This document shows positions 7,731 to 16,990 of a stretch of DNA of 64,000 nucleotides, piece by piece. The notes under the pieces were generated by a model, which had not been told where the DNA came from, did not search any database, and saw only the letters and a program-made list of their open reading frames with translations. Each line of letters starts with the position of its first letter. The stretch's first letter is position 1. A program made the translations under genes and the position numbers. Origin of the DNA: Streptomyces sp. 846.5 (GTDB taxonomy: Bacteria; Actinomycetota; Actinomycetes; Streptomycetales; Streptomycetaceae). The stretch lies in the NCBI RefSeq assembly GCF_004365705.1, contig NZ_SOBN01000001.1:2372555-2436554 (forward strand), written 5' to 3'.

Positions 7731-8876
7731 TCAGTCCTTCCAGTCGGCACCGGCCGCAGCCGGAAGGGCATTGCGGAACGCCGGGCAGCAGTCCGCAGGG
7801 CATACGTCATGGCTCGCGCCCAGCGCGCCGAGTGCGCAGCGCGCCGGGCGCTCACCGCGCGCGCTCGCGGCGCGTTCCAGCACGAGGTCGCGCACGCCGG
7901 CGGCGAAGCGCGGGTCGGCACCGACCGTACGGGCCCGGGAGACCGGCAGCCCGAGCTCGGCGGCCTTCTCGGCGGCCTGGGTGTCGAGGTCGTAGACGAC
8001 CTCCATGTGGTCCGAGACGAAGCCGATCGGCACCATCACCACGGCGGGGACGCCGGCGCCGTGCAGCGCCTCCAGGTGGTCGCAGATGTCGGGCTCCAGC
8101 CAGGGGGTCTGCGGGGAGCCGCTGCGGCTCTGGTAGACCAGCTCCCACCCCCGCTCGGCCACCCCGGTCTCCTTGGCCACCGCCTGGGCCACCAGCCGGG
8201 CCGTCTCCAGGTGTTGAGCGACGTACGCCCCACCGGGTGTCCCCCGGGCCGGATCGTCGGGGGCGCCCGAGGTGTCCGCCAGCGCGTTGGGGATCGAGTG
8301 GGTGGTGAACGCCAGTCGCGCGCCGTCGCGCACGCCCTCCGGGAGCTCCGCCAGCGCGGCGAGGGTTTTGTCGATCATCGGCTCCACGAAGCCCGGGTGG
8401 TTGTAGAAGGTGCGCAGCTTGTCCAGCCGCAGTTCGGCCGCGCCCGGCGCGCCCTCCTCGCGCAGCTGCGTCAGCGCCGCGGCCAGGTTCTCCCGGTACT
8501 GGCGGCAGCCCGAGTAGTTGGCGTAGGCGCTGGTCGCCAGCGTCAGCACCCGGCGCCGGCCGTCCGCGGCCAGCTCGCGCAGGGTGTCCACCAGGTAGGG
8601 GGACCAGTTCCGGTTGCCCCAGTAGACCGGCAGGTCGAGCCCCTGGCCGGCCAGGTCGGTGCGGAGTGCCTCCAGCAGTTCGCGGTTCTGCGCGTTGATC
8701 GGGCTGACCCCGCCGAAGAGGAAGTAGTGCTGCCCGACCTCGGCCAGCCGCTCGCGCGGGATGCCGCGGCCCCGGGTCACGTTCTCCAGGAACGGCACCA
8801 CGTCCTCGGGGCCTTCAGGACCCCCGAAGGAGAGCAGCAACAGGGCGTCATAAGGACTGGTACGCGCATCGGACAT
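7731..8876 (-). CDS. hemH: Coproporphyrin III ferrochelatase
   Basis: A 381-residue ferrochelatase inserting Fe(II) into coproporphyrin III (the actinobacterial CpfC role) for haem synthesis. It begins with [18 protein letters not shown], and the catalytic His lies in [10 protein letters not shown]. The motif [16 protein letters not shown] follows. The C-terminus holds the Cys-rich [18 protein letters not shown], expected to bind a [2Fe-2S] cluster as in other actinobacterial enzymes. It is divergent from the MFS gene at 8974 and leads the operon with the inositol phosphatase. Confidence 0.95.
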   Translation of the reverse strand: MSDARTSPYDALLLLSFGGPEGPEDVVPFLENVTRGRGIPRERLAEVGQHYFLFGGVSPINAQNRELLEALRTDLAGQGLDLPVYWGNRNWSPYLVDTLRELAADGRRRVLTLATSAYANYSGCRQYRENLAAALTQLREEGAPGAAELRLDKLRTFYNHPGFVEPMIDKTLAALAELPEGVRDGARLAFTTHSIPNALADTSGAPDDPARGTPGGAYVAQHLETARLVAQAVAKETGVAERGWELVYQSRSGSPQTPWLEPDICDHLEALHGAGVPAVVMVPIGFVSDHMEVVYDLDTQAAEKAAELGLPVSRARTVGADPRFAAGVRDLVLERAASARGERPARCALGALGASHDVCPADCCPAFRNALPAAAGADWKD

Positions 8877-8973
8877 GGGTCCGATCCTGCCACTAGCGGG
8901 CCGGTGGTTATTCGATTGACCACCCCCGTAAGCTGTGTAACGTCGCCATAGCCCTTACCGGGTCTTCGGAAAG

Positions 8974-10215
8974 TTGAGCACCGTGCTGTCCACCTACCGC
9001 CGGATCTTCGACGCCCCCGGGAGCCTGGCCTTCTCCGCCGCAGGCTTCGTCTCCCGGATGCCGCTGTCGATGACCGGCATCGGCATCGTCACCATGCTCT
9101 CCAGCCTGCGCGGTGACTACGGCCTGGCCGGGGCGGTCTCGGCGACGCTGGCGCTGTCCGCCGCGGCGCTCGGACCGCAGGTGTCGCGGCTGGTGGACCG
9201 GTACGGCCAGGCCCGGGTGATCCTCCCGGCCACCGGGGTCACCCTGGCGGCGATGGGCGTGCTGCTGCTCTGCGCCCGCTTCGACGCACCGGCCTGGACC
9301 CTGTTCGCGGCGGCCGTCCCGGCCGGCTGCATGCCGAGCATGGGCTCGCTGGTCCGGGCCCGCTGGGCGCTGATCTACCGGGGCTCGCCGAATCTGCACA
9401 CGGCCTACGCCTTCGAGTCGGTGGTCGACGAGATCGTCTTCATCATCGGCCCGATCCTCTCGGTCGGGCTCTGCACGGCGGTCTTCCCCGAGGCCGGCCC
9501 GCTGATCGCGTCGCTGCTGCTGGCGACCGGCGTGCTGCTGTTCTCGGTCCAGCGCGGGACCGAGCCGCCGCTGCACCCGGTGTCCGTCCAGCGGTCCGGC
9601 TCGGCGCTGCGCACCCCGGGGCTGTGGGTGCTGGTGCTGACCTTCGTCGGGGTGGGCACGATCTTCGGCTCGGTGGACGTGGTCACCGTGGCCTTCGCCG
9701 ACCATCTGCACCACAAGGCGCTCTCCAGCGTCGTGCTGTCGGTCTACGCGCTCGGCTCCTGCCTGGCCGGCGTGGTCTTCGGCGCGCTGAAGCTGCACGG
9801 GCCCTTGTCCAGGAGGTTCCTGCTGGGGATCCTCACCATGGCGGTGAGTATGCTGCCCCTCCTATTCGTGAAGAACCTCGTGGCCCTGGCGGCGGCACTG
9901 TTCGTCGCCGGGCTGTCCATCTCCCCCACCATGGTCACCACCATGGGGCTGGTGGAACGGATCGTCCCCGCCTCCAAGCTCACCGAGGGGATGACCTGGA
10001 CCACCACGGGCCTCGCCGTCGGCGTCGCCCTCGGCTCCTCGGCGGCCGGGTGGGTGGTGGACGGCGCGGGCGCGGCAGCCGGTTACTGGGTGACCGTCAC
10101 CGCCGGCGGCATCGCCGCCGCCACGGCGTTCCTCGGGTCACGCCGGCTCAGATCGGCACCGGAACAGCAGGAGCTCGCACATGTCGACGACCAGCGGCAG
10201 CACCAACCCGGGTAG
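8974..10215 (+). CDS. MFS transporter
   Basis: A 413-residue integral membrane protein with about 12 hydrophobic segments and the MFS loop sequence SRLVDRYGQARV after helix 2. Substrate is unknown; an efflux role is likely. The tail from about residue 390 is polar. The start is TTG at 8974 (MSTVLSTYRRIF); a GTG three codons on (8983) is possible, and both have weak ribosome sites. Its last 35 bases overlap the next gene, implying translational coupling with the oxidase. Confidence 0.85.
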   Translation: MSTVLSTYRRIFDAPGSLAFSAAGFVSRMPLSMTGIGIVTMLSSLRGDYGLAGAVSATLALSAAALGPQVSRLVDRYGQARVILPATGVTLAAMGVLLLCARFDAPAWTLFAAAVPAGCMPSMGSLVRARWALIYRGSPNLHTAYAFESVVDEIVFIIGPILSVGLCTAVFPEAGPLIASLLLATGVLLFSVQRGTEPPLHPVSVQRSGSALRTPGLWVLVLTFVGVGTIFGSVDVVTVAFADHLHHKALSSVVLSVYALGSCLAGVVFGALKLHGPLSRRFLLGILTMAVSMLPLLFVKNLVALAAALFVAGLSISPTMVTTMGLVERIVPASKLTEGMTWTTTGLAVGVALGSSAAGWVVDGAGAAAGYWVTVTAGGIAAATAFLGSRRLRSAPEQQELAHVDDQRQHQPG

Positions 10216-11533
10216 CCCGGCTGCCACCAGCGCCGCCCCGGCGCCCTGGCGCAACTGGGCCGGCAACCAGACCGCGCAGCCGCGCCGCACGGTCGCCCCC
10301 GCCTCGGTGGAGGAACTGGCCGCCGCCGTACGCGGCGCGGCGGAGGACGGCCTGTCGGTGAAGGCCGTCGGCAGCGCCCACTCCTTCACCGCCATCGCGG
10401 CCACCGACGGCGTCCTGGTGCGCCCGGACAGGCTGACCGCGATCAGGGAGATCGACCACAAGGGCGGCACCGTCACCGTCGAGTCGGGCCTGCCGCTGAA
10501 GAAGCTCAACCTGCTGCTGGAGCACGCCGGCCTCGCCCTGACCAACATGGGCGACATCATGGTGCAGACCGTCGCCGGGGCCACCAGCACCGGCACCCAC
10601 GGCACCGGGCGCGCCTCCGGCTCGCTGGCGGCCCAGATCAAGGCGCTGGAGATCGTCCTCGCCGACGGGACGGTGACCCGGTGCTCCCGCACCGAGAACC
10701 CGGAGCTGTTCGCCGGCGCCCGGCTCGGGCTGGGCGCGCTGGGCGTGGTCAGCGCCATCACCTTCGGGGTGGAGCCGGCGTTCCGGCTCACCGCCTTCGA
10801 GCAGCCGATGTCCTTCACCGAGGTGACCGCGCGCTTCGACGAGCTGGTGGCCGAGAACGAGCACTTCGAGTTCTACTGGTTCCCCCACACCGAGGGCTGC
10901 TCCACCAAGCGCAACAACCGCAGCGAGGGGCCCGCCGCGCCGCTGTCGCCGTTCAGGAAGTGGCTGGACGACGAGTTCATCTCCAACACCGTCTGGGAGG
11001 GCGCCTGCCGGGTCGGCCGACGCTTCCCCGGCACCATCCCGGGCATAGCGAAGATCGCCAGTAAGGCCTGGTCCGAGCGCACCTACACGGACGTCTCCTA
11101 CAAGGTGTTCACCAGCCCGCGCCGGGTGCGCTTCGTGGAGATGGAGTACGCGGTGCCGCGCGAGGCCGCGACCACCGTACTGCGTGAGCTGAAGGCGCTG
11201 GTCGACCGCTCGGGCTGGAGGATCAGCTTCCCGGTCGAGGTACGGGTCGCCCCCGCCGACGACCTGTGGATGTCCACGGCGAACGGCCGCGACACCGCGT
11301 ACATCGCGGTCCACCTCTTCCGCGGGACGGTCGACCCCGGGTACTTCACCGAGGTCGAGAAGATCATGACGGCGCACCAGGGGCGACCGCACTGGGGCAA
11401 GTTGCACACCCGCGACGCCGAGTACCTGGCCGGGGTGTACCCGCACTTCGCCGACTTCACCGCGCTGAGGGACAAGGTCGACCCGGAGCGCCGCTTCGGC
11501 AACGACTACCTGCGCCGGGTGCTCGGCGGCTGA
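10181..11533 (+). CDS. FAD-linked lactone/alditol oxidase (ALO family)
   Basis: A 450-residue flavoprotein oxidase. The N-terminal FAD-binding PCMH domain contains GSAHSFTAIAATDGVLV, whose His probably carries covalent FAD. The C-terminal D-arabinono-1,4-lactone oxidase domain holds PHWGKLH and ends with DPERRFGNDYLRRVLG. Family members oxidise sugar lactones or alditols (AldO in S. coelicolor acts on xylitol and sorbitol), so the substrate here is open. It overlaps the MFS gene by 35 bases. Its TGA lies inside a 21-base tandem duplication that repeats the stop in frame. Confidence 0.88.
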   Translation: MSTTSGSTNPGSPAATSAAPAPWRNWAGNQTAQPRRTVAPASVEELAAAVRGAAEDGLSVKAVGSAHSFTAIAATDGVLVRPDRLTAIREIDHKGGTVTVESGLPLKKLNLLLEHAGLALTNMGDIMVQTVAGATSTGTHGTGRASGSLAAQIKALEIVLADGTVTRCSRTENPELFAGARLGLGALGVVSAITFGVEPAFRLTAFEQPMSFTEVTARFDELVAENEHFEFYWFPHTEGCSTKRNNRSEGPAAPLSPFRKWLDDEFISNTVWEGACRVGRRFPGTIPGIAKIASKAWSERTYTDVSYKVFTSPRRVRFVEMEYAVPREAATTVLRELKALVDRSGWRISFPVEVRVAPADDLWMSTANGRDTAYIAVHLFRGTVDPGYFTEVEKIMTAHQGRPHWGKLHTRDAEYLAGVYPHFADFTALRDKVDPERRFGNDYLRRVLGG

Positions 11534-11571
11534 GGGCTAGGGCGTCGCGGCTGAGGGCTAGGGCGTCGCGG
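11530..11571. repeat. 21-base tandem duplication spanning two stop codons
   Basis: Units 11530-11550 and 11551-11571 are identical. The first holds the TGA of the oxidase, and the second holds the TAG of the convergent gene. Because the unit is a multiple of three, each gene gains a second stop in frame. Confidence 0.95.
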
Positions 11572-12433
11572 TGGAGGACGCCGTGGCGCCGGAGCCGGCC
11601 GCCGGGTTCGCGGTGCCGCTGGTGCCGGTCGACGGCGCGGCCGAGGCGGACGGGGCGGTGCTGGCACTCGCCGAGGCCGACGGGCTCGGCGTGCCGGCTG
11701 CAGCGGAGCTGCTGGGGGTACTGCTGGGCGTGGCGGCAGAGCCGGCGGATCCGGTGCTGCCGCTGGACGGCGTCGCCGATCCCGAGCCGCCCCGGTTCGC
11801 GGTCGGCGAGGAGCTCTGGCTCACCACGCCGTCGGAGGAGCCGGAACCGCCGGTGCTGCCCCAGACGGTCTTGCCCACGGTCTGCCCGGTGGCGAACTCC
11901 GTGATCGCGATCGGGGTCATCGCCAGCACGAACACCAGGCTGCTCACCAGGGTGTAGAACTTCCAGGTCTGCTTTCGCGCCGGTTTCCGGCCCTTGTAGA
12001 CGGTGACCGACTCGTTCTCCGGCGGCGGGGCGATCTGCGCCATCATCCGGGTGTGCTCGCCCCCGGGGTCGAACGGGTCGAACTGCGCGGTCCCGGTGAG
12101 AGCATCCTTGCCGAACGCCACCTCCGCGTCGGCCCTGCGCCCTGCCGTCCACTCCTCCGGCGTCTGCGCGGCCTCGACCACGGCGGGCACCCGGCTGCGG
12201 ATCTCCTCGCCGGTTCGGTGGAAGACATGCTGGAAGAGCGCGTTGCCGCAGGTGGCACCGATGCTGACGACGGCAGCGCCGATGATCGTCCCGGCCACGC
12301 CCAGGCTGGACGCCAGGATCGCGGCGCCGACGGCGGCCAGCGCGCTGGCCGCCACCTGAATGAGGCTCAGGTCCAGGGACTTTCGTCCCTTGGTCCCCTG
12401 CTTTTGGTCCGGCCTTTTGTCCCGCTCCTGCAT
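11558..12433 (-). CDS. Membrane protein with long Ser/Thr/Ala-rich tail
   Basis: A 291-residue hypothetical protein. A basic N-terminus (MQERDKRPDQKQG) is followed by a hydrophobic segment at about residues 26-60, a polar domain, a second hydrophobic segment near 155-178, and about 110 residues almost entirely of Ser, Thr, Ala, Gly and Pro. That tail could be surface exposed and glycosylated. ATG at 12433 is chosen for its AAAGGGG site; a longer frame from 12556 has no good site. It is convergent with the oxidase. No function is recognised. Confidence 0.75.
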   Translation of the reverse strand: MQERDKRPDQKQGTKGRKSLDLSLIQVAASALAAVGAAILASSLGVAGTIIGAAVVSIGATCGNALFQHVFHRTGEEIRSRVPAVVEAAQTPEEWTAGRRADAEVAFGKDALTGTAQFDPFDPGGEHTRMMAQIAPPPENESVTVYKGRKPARKQTWKFYTLVSSLVFVLAMTPIAITEFATGQTVGKTVWGSTGGSGSSDGVVSQSSSPTANRGGSGSATPSSGSTGSAGSAATPSSTPSSSAAAGTPSPSASASASTAPSASAAPSTGTSGTANPAAGSGATASSTATP

Positions 12434-12909
12434 TACGCCCCTTTTATGCGCCTTCCTCCAACTTGTACAAGGTACGACCGTTCGAAGGCACGAACAGGTT
12501 CCAGCCAGTGCGAAGGTGTGAAGATGATCACCGTCCGCCACTCGGTCGACCGCCATCGGAGTGGCGACCCTTGAGAATCCCGTGATTCAGGGGAGACTTG
12601 GGCAGCGAGCCGCGACACCCGGGACTCACGAATGGAGTAGTGTTCGTGACACCCGACTGCGGGTCACCTCGGCGTGCCGTTCTTGGAATCGATCCTGTCG
12701 GGATCAACTCCGGGGGCGGAGGCGGCTTCCGGAGACATTCCGGAGCCAGAGGCTGGGAAAGATTACCGTGCCATACCGGTGAGTCGCGGATAGGGGCCGA
12801 CGCACCGGGTAACTCTGCAATGTCGTGGTCGGCCGCCCGTCGGCAGGTCACACTCGTTACGGGAGCAGCGACGCAGGTGACGTCGGCAGGCACCACCCGG
12901 GAGGTAACC
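12434..12909. other. Intergenic region upstream of sepH
   Basis: This 476-base divergent gap lies between the membrane protein gene and sepH. It contains small inverted repeats (for example GATCC-N5-GGATC near 12690) but no gene I can support. It presumably holds both promoters; no -35/-10 pair was assigned. Confidence 0.5.
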
Positions 12910-13953
12910 GTGCCCGAACTGCGTGTCGTAGCCGTCAGCAATGACGGCTCACGACTGGTGCTCAAGGCCGCCGACTCGACGGAATACTTCCTTCCGATTG
13001 ACGAGCGGCTGCGGGCCGCTGTGCGCGGTGACCGCCCGCGGCTGGGCCAGATCGACGTCGAGAGCCACCTCCGTCCGCGCGACATCCAGGCCCGGATAAG
13101 GGCAGGGGCCAGCGCCGAGGAGGTCGCCCAGCTCGCCGGTATCTCGGTGGAGCGGGTCCGTCGCTTCGAGGGCCCGGTCCTGGCCGAGCGTGCCTTCATG
13201 GCCGAGCGCGCCCGCAAGACCTCGGTGCGCCGCCAGGGCGAGAGCACCGGACCCCAGCTCGGTGACGCGGTCGCCGAGCGGCTGCTGCTGCGCGGGGCCG
13301 AGAAGGACAGCGACAGCTGGGACTCCTGGCGCCGTGAGGACAACACCTGGGAGATCGTCCTGGTCTTCCGGGTCGGCGGCCAGCCGCAGCAGGCCCGCTG
13401 GACCTACGACCCGCCGCGCCGGCTGGTGCAGCCGCTGGACGACGAGGCCCGCTCGCTGATCGGCGAGAGCCCGCAGCGGGTCGAGGAGGAGCCGACCTTC
13501 CCCTTCAAGCCCAGGATCGCCCGGCTTCCCGGGGCCGACCGCGGTATGGGCATGCGCCCGATGGCGCCCGAGCGGCCGCCGATGCGGGCGCCGGAACGTC
13601 CGGAGCGGCCTGAGCGGCCTCCGGTGGAGGCGCCGCAGGCGCCGGCACCGGCCGTGGCGGAGGCCCGGGACTCGCTGACCAGCCTGCTGGACGTGGCCAC
13701 GCCGCAGCCGGCGCCGCTGACCGCGGAGCCGGTGGAACCGGCGGCGGAGCAGGCCGAGCCGGCGGCGGCGGCCGGTGCGGGGGCTGCGTACGCGGACATC
13801 CTGATGCCGCGGGCGGCGGCGCCACACCGTGACCGACTGATCGGCAGCACGGACCGGCAGGCCGAGGCGGACGGCGTTCGCCCTGGTCGCCGGGCTGCGG
13901 TGCCGAGTTGGGACGAGATCGTCTTCGGCACCCGCCGCAAGAAACAGGACTGA
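12910..13953 (+). CDS. sepH: Cell-division protein SepH (DUF3071)
   Basis: A 347-residue protein that in Streptomyces and Mycobacterium binds FtsZ and stimulates ring assembly during sporulation septation. The conserved N-terminal half contains a helix-turn-helix-like segment (ASAEEVAQLAGISVERVRRF) and a WEIVLVFRVGG region. The middle is Pro/Ala/Glu-rich and disordered. The end has the conserved RRAAVPSWDEIVFGTRR. GTG at 12910 is supported by a GGGAGG site 5 bases upstream and by the VPELRVVAVSNDG family start. A dispersed inverted repeat follows its stop. Confidence 0.93.
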   Translation: MPELRVVAVSNDGSRLVLKAADSTEYFLPIDERLRAAVRGDRPRLGQIDVESHLRPRDIQARIRAGASAEEVAQLAGISVERVRRFEGPVLAERAFMAERARKTSVRRQGESTGPQLGDAVAERLLLRGAEKDSDSWDSWRREDNTWEIVLVFRVGGQPQQARWTYDPPRRLVQPLDDEARSLIGESPQRVEEEPTFPFKPRIARLPGADRGMGMRPMAPERPPMRAPERPERPERPPVEAPQAPAPAVAEARDSLTSLLDVATPQPAPLTAEPVEPAAEQAEPAAAAGAGAAYADILMPRAAAPHRDRLIGSTDRQAEADGVRPGRRAAVPSWDEIVFGTRRKKQD

Positions 13954-13968
13954 CGCGTTTTTGGTTTT

Positions 13969-14042
13969 CAGGGGCGCGGGGAACTGCGCGGCCAACCGTG
14001 CACCTACGTGGGTGGTTGGCAGCGCAGTTCCCCGCGCCCCTG
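13969..14042. repeat. Long dispersed inverted repeat, copy 2
   Basis: Arms of 29 bases (13969-13997 and 14014-14042, one mismatch) carry the same GCGCAGTTCCCCGCGCCCC core as copy 1 at 6816-6920. The element lies between the stops of convergent sepH and the sulfurtransferase gene, with T-rich runs (GTTTTTGGTTTTC and GGGGTTTTC) on both sides, as expected of a bidirectional terminator. Confidence 0.9.
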
Positions 14043-14048
14043 GGGTTT

Positions 14049-14900
14049 TCAGTTGCTGGTCTCTACTGGGCGGTTCGGGTCTGAGGACCATTCGCTCCAA
14101 GAGCCTGGGTAGAGGGCTCCGTCGATTCCGGCGAGGCTGAGCGCCAGCAGTTCGTGGGCCGCGGTGACGCCGGAGCCGCAGTAGACGGCGATCTCGGTGC
14201 CGGGCTTGACCCCCAGCGTGGCGAAGCGTTCGGCGAGCTCGGCCGCAGGCCGGAAGCGGCCGTCCGGGAGCAGGTTGTCCGTCGTCGGCGCGCTGACCGC
14301 GCCGGGGATGTGGCCCGCGCGCGGGTCGATCGGCTCGGTCTCGCCCCGGTAGCGCTCGCCCGCACGGGCGTCGAGCAGGAGTCCGGTACGGGCCAGCACC
14401 TCCGCGGCGTCCGCGTCCACCGTGGGCAGCGTGCCCGGCGCGGGGATGAAGTCGCCCTGTTCCGCCGGCGGAGCCTCCTGCTGCAGCGGCAGGCCCGCGG
14501 CCGTCCACGCCGCTAGCCCGCCGTCCAGAACCCGGACCCTGCTGTGCCCGGCCCAGCGCAGCAGCCACCAGGCGCGGGCCGCCGAGGCCGAGGTCGCGGC
14601 GTCGTAGACGACCACCTCCCGGTCCGCGCTCACCCCGGCCGCCCGCATGGCCGCACCCAGCACCTCGGGCTCCGGCAGCGGGTGCCGTCCGCCCGGCCCG
14701 GGCGGGGCGGCGAGCTCCGCGTCCAGCGCGACGAAGTGCGCGCCGGGGATGTGGCCCGCGGCGTAGTCCTCGGCGCCGGGCGGAGGGGTGCCGGGCTCCC
14801 AGCGGCCGAGCTGCCAGCGGACGTCGAGCAGCGCGGGCGGGTGCTCAGCGGCGAGCGCGGCGGAGAGCTCGTCGGCGGTGATCAGTGTGGTGGACTCCAT
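14049..14900 (-). CDS. Sulfurtransferase (two-rhodanese-domain)
   Basis: A 283-residue thiosulfate/3-mercaptopyruvate sulfurtransferase. The N-terminal rhodanese domain has VVVYDAATSASAARAWW with no catalytic Cys, as usual. The C-terminal domain carries the active Cys in VYCGSGVTA, a loop more like mercaptopyruvate enzymes. CDC25-type AGHIPGA motifs appear in both halves. It transfers sulfane sulfur to cyanide or thiols. MESTTLITADEL at 14900 is taken as the start rather than the ATG three codons earlier. It lies convergent with sepH. Confidence 0.9.
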   Translation of the reverse strand: MESTTLITADELSAALAAEHPPALLDVRWQLGRWEPGTPPPGAEDYAAGHIPGAHFVALDAELAAPPGPGGRHPLPEPEVLGAAMRAAGVSADREVVVYDAATSASAARAWWLLRWAGHSRVRVLDGGLAAWTAAGLPLQQEAPPAEQGDFIPAPGTLPTVDADAAEVLARTGLLLDARAGERYRGETEPIDPRAGHIPGAVSAPTTDNLLPDGRFRPAAELAERFATLGVKPGTEIAVYCGSGVTAAHELLALSLAGIDGALYPGSWSEWSSDPNRPVETSN

Positions 14901-14989
14901 GGGGATCATTGTGTCCCCACGCGGGGGCCGGAGTCGGCCAAAGGTCCGCTGTGTTCAGGACACCGTAAGGACGGTCCGGGGTGGCGCAT

Positions 14990-15715
14990 TCACGCCCCCG
15001 AATTCGAACAGACTGTGTCGCTGTTGCCGAAGGGGAGGACGTCCGGTGAGAGCGTGCCCGCTCCGGAGGCCGCCGCGGTGACCCGGCGGATGTGGTGCCG
15101 CCGACACAGCACCTCGTACCCCACTTCGTCGCCCACCCGTCGCCCACCACCACCCTTGTTCGAGGTGCTTCGCACCGCTTCCTCCGCTGTGACATCGCCG
15201 ACCACCACCTGCGCTCCCTCGACCACCATCACCCCGCCCACGGTGCGGGCGTTGTGGGTGGCGCGGGAGCCGCACCAGCACAGCGCCTCGACCTGGAGCA
15301 CCTCGACCCGGTCGGCGAGCTCGATCAGGCGCTGCGAGCCGGGAAAGAGCTTGGTGCGGAAATCGGTGGTGATACCGAAGGTGAAGACGTCGACGCCCAG
15401 GTCGTCGACGACCCGGGCCAGCTGGTCCACCTGCTCGGTGGTGAAGAACTGTGCCTCGTCGCAGATCAGGTAGTCGCAGCGGCCCCCGGCCGAGAGTTCG
15501 GCGACCACATGGGCATGGAAGTCCAGGCCGTCGCCGACCTCCACCGCCTGGGTGGCCAGCCCCAGCCTGCTGGACAGGGTGGCCGCGCCCGCGCGGTCGT
15601 TGCGGGTGAAGATCAGGCCCTGACGGCCGCGCGCGCCGTGGTTGTGGTCCATCTGCAGGGCGAGGGTCGACTTCCCGCAATCCATTGTTCCGGAGAAGAA
15701 GACCAGCTCAGCCAT
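14990..15715 (-). CDS. tdk: Thymidine kinase
   Basis: A 241-residue type II thymidine kinase of the salvage pathway, phosphorylating thymidine with ATP. The P-loop is FFSGTMDCGKST at about residues 7-17, with the catalytic DEAQFF and the lasso-domain zinc ligands in CWCGSRATHNAR and EVLCRRHH. The enzyme usually ends near residue 210; here a tail of about 30 residues rich in Ala, Ser and Gly follows. It lies 36 bases downstream of the phosphatase-like gene on the same strand and may share its transcript. Confidence 0.93.
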   Translation of the reverse strand: MAELVFFSGTMDCGKSTLALQMDHNHGARGRQGLIFTRNDRAGAATLSSRLGLATQAVEVGDGLDFHAHVVAELSAGGRCDYLICDEAQFFTTEQVDQLARVVDDLGVDVFTFGITTDFRTKLFPGSQRLIELADRVEVLQVEALCWCGSRATHNARTVGGVMVVEGAQVVVGDVTAEEAVRSTSNKGGGGRRVGDEVGYEVLCRRHHIRRVTAAASGAGTLSPDVLPFGNSDTVCSNSGA

Positions 15716-15751
15716 GGGAAGGGAGATACCTTTCAGCGGGGGTGGGGGAGT

Positions 15752-16918
15752 TCAGCGCCGGGCTTCGAGCAACGGGACGAGCTGTTCGGCCGGGGTCATC
15801 GAACCGTGCAGCCCGATCATCGCGGACTCCCCCGGCTCGCGGCGGGTGGCGATCACGGCCATGTCGGCGACGGCGGCGGCGACCACGTCGCCGATCCGCC
15901 CGTACACCCGGTCCTCGACCACGGGGCCGAACCAGCCGGCGGCGATGGCCTCGTCGCGGCCGGCGATCCACATCCGGTCCCCGAGGCGTTCGCGCCACAC
16001 GGCCAGCAGGTCGGCCTCGGCGCCGGGGTGGGCGTAGAGGTGCCTGGCCCGGCCCTCGCCGCCGAGCAGCAGCAGCCCCGATCGCAGCTCGGCGTCCTCG
16101 TCCACGTCGACGCGGTCGCCCGGGGCGATGTCGAGCATGCCGTGGTCCGCGGTGACATAGAGCGCCGAGCGGGGCGGGAGCTGCTCGGCGAGGCGCTGGG
16201 CCAGCCGGTCCACCGCCATCAGCTGGCCGCGCCAGGCGTCGGAGTCCACGCCGTAGCGGTGGCCCATGCCGTCGAGCTCGCTGTAGTACGTGTAGACCAG
16301 GGTCCGGTCGGCGCTGCCCAGGCACTCGGCGGCAAGGTCCATCCGCTCCTCGCCGGGGAGCCGGCCCAGGAAGCTGCCGCCGGACAGGGCGACCTCGGTG
16401 AGCGGGGTGAACTCGAACTTCGGCGAGGACACCTGGAAGGTCGCCACGCCCGCCCGCTCGGCGAGCCGGAAGACCGTGGTGTGCGGCTGCCAGGTGCGCG
16501 GGCTGACATGCGGCTGCCAGCGCAGCTGGTTCATCAGCCGGCGCTCGCCGGGGATGCGCACCAGGTATCCGGCCAGGCCGTGGTTGCCCGGGGGCAGGCC
16601 GGTGCCGAGCGAGGCCAGGCTGGTCGCGGTGGTGGCCGGGAAGCCCGCGGTCATGGGACGGCCGGTGCCGCCGAGGGAGCTGCCGAGCAGTGAGTTGAGG
16701 AACGGCGCCTCGGCGGGGTGGGCGCGCAGCTGCTCCCAGCCGAGTCCGTCCACCAGGAAGACGCAGACACGGTCGGCCGGCGCCAGCACCAGGCCGGTCT
16801 CCGGGGCGTCCGGGATGCCGAGGCCCTTGGCCAGGGCCGGCAGCAGATCGCTGAGGGCGCCGCTGCCGTAGGCGGGAACGGGCGCGTCGGCGGGATCGAG
16901 TATCGCGGTGGAGGTCAT
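15752..16918 (-). CDS. Alkaline-phosphatase-superfamily nucleotide pyrophosphatase/phosphodiesterase
   Basis: A 388-residue metal-dependent hydrolase. The first metal site is VFLVDGLGWEQL, the nucleophile Thr region is GFPATTATSLASLGTGL, and the second metal site is YVTADHGMLDI with a later His. These match the NPP-like family acting on phosphodiesters or phosphonates; the substrate is not known. No signal peptide is visible, so it is probably cytoplasmic. It sits between tdk and the DUF5998 gene in a same-strand run. Confidence 0.85.
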   Translation of the reverse strand: MTSTAILDPADAPVPAYGSGALSDLLPALAKGLGIPDAPETGLVLAPADRVCVFLVDGLGWEQLRAHPAEAPFLNSLLGSSLGGTGRPMTAGFPATTATSLASLGTGLPPGNHGLAGYLVRIPGERRLMNQLRWQPHVSPRTWQPHTTVFRLAERAGVATFQVSSPKFEFTPLTEVALSGGSFLGRLPGEERMDLAAECLGSADRTLVYTYYSELDGMGHRYGVDSDAWRGQLMAVDRLAQRLAEQLPPRSALYVTADHGMLDIAPGDRVDVDEDAELRSGLLLLGGEGRARHLYAHPGAEADLLAVWRERLGDRMWIAGRDEAIAAGWFGPVVEDRVYGRIGDVVAAAVADMAVIATRREPGESAMIGLHGSMTPAEQLVPLLEARR

Positions 16919-16990
16919 CGGGTCTTTGCTGGGAGGCGGCGGCGGACGGTGATGCTCAGGACAGGCTTCCGGTGTGCGGCTCAGTGCGGC

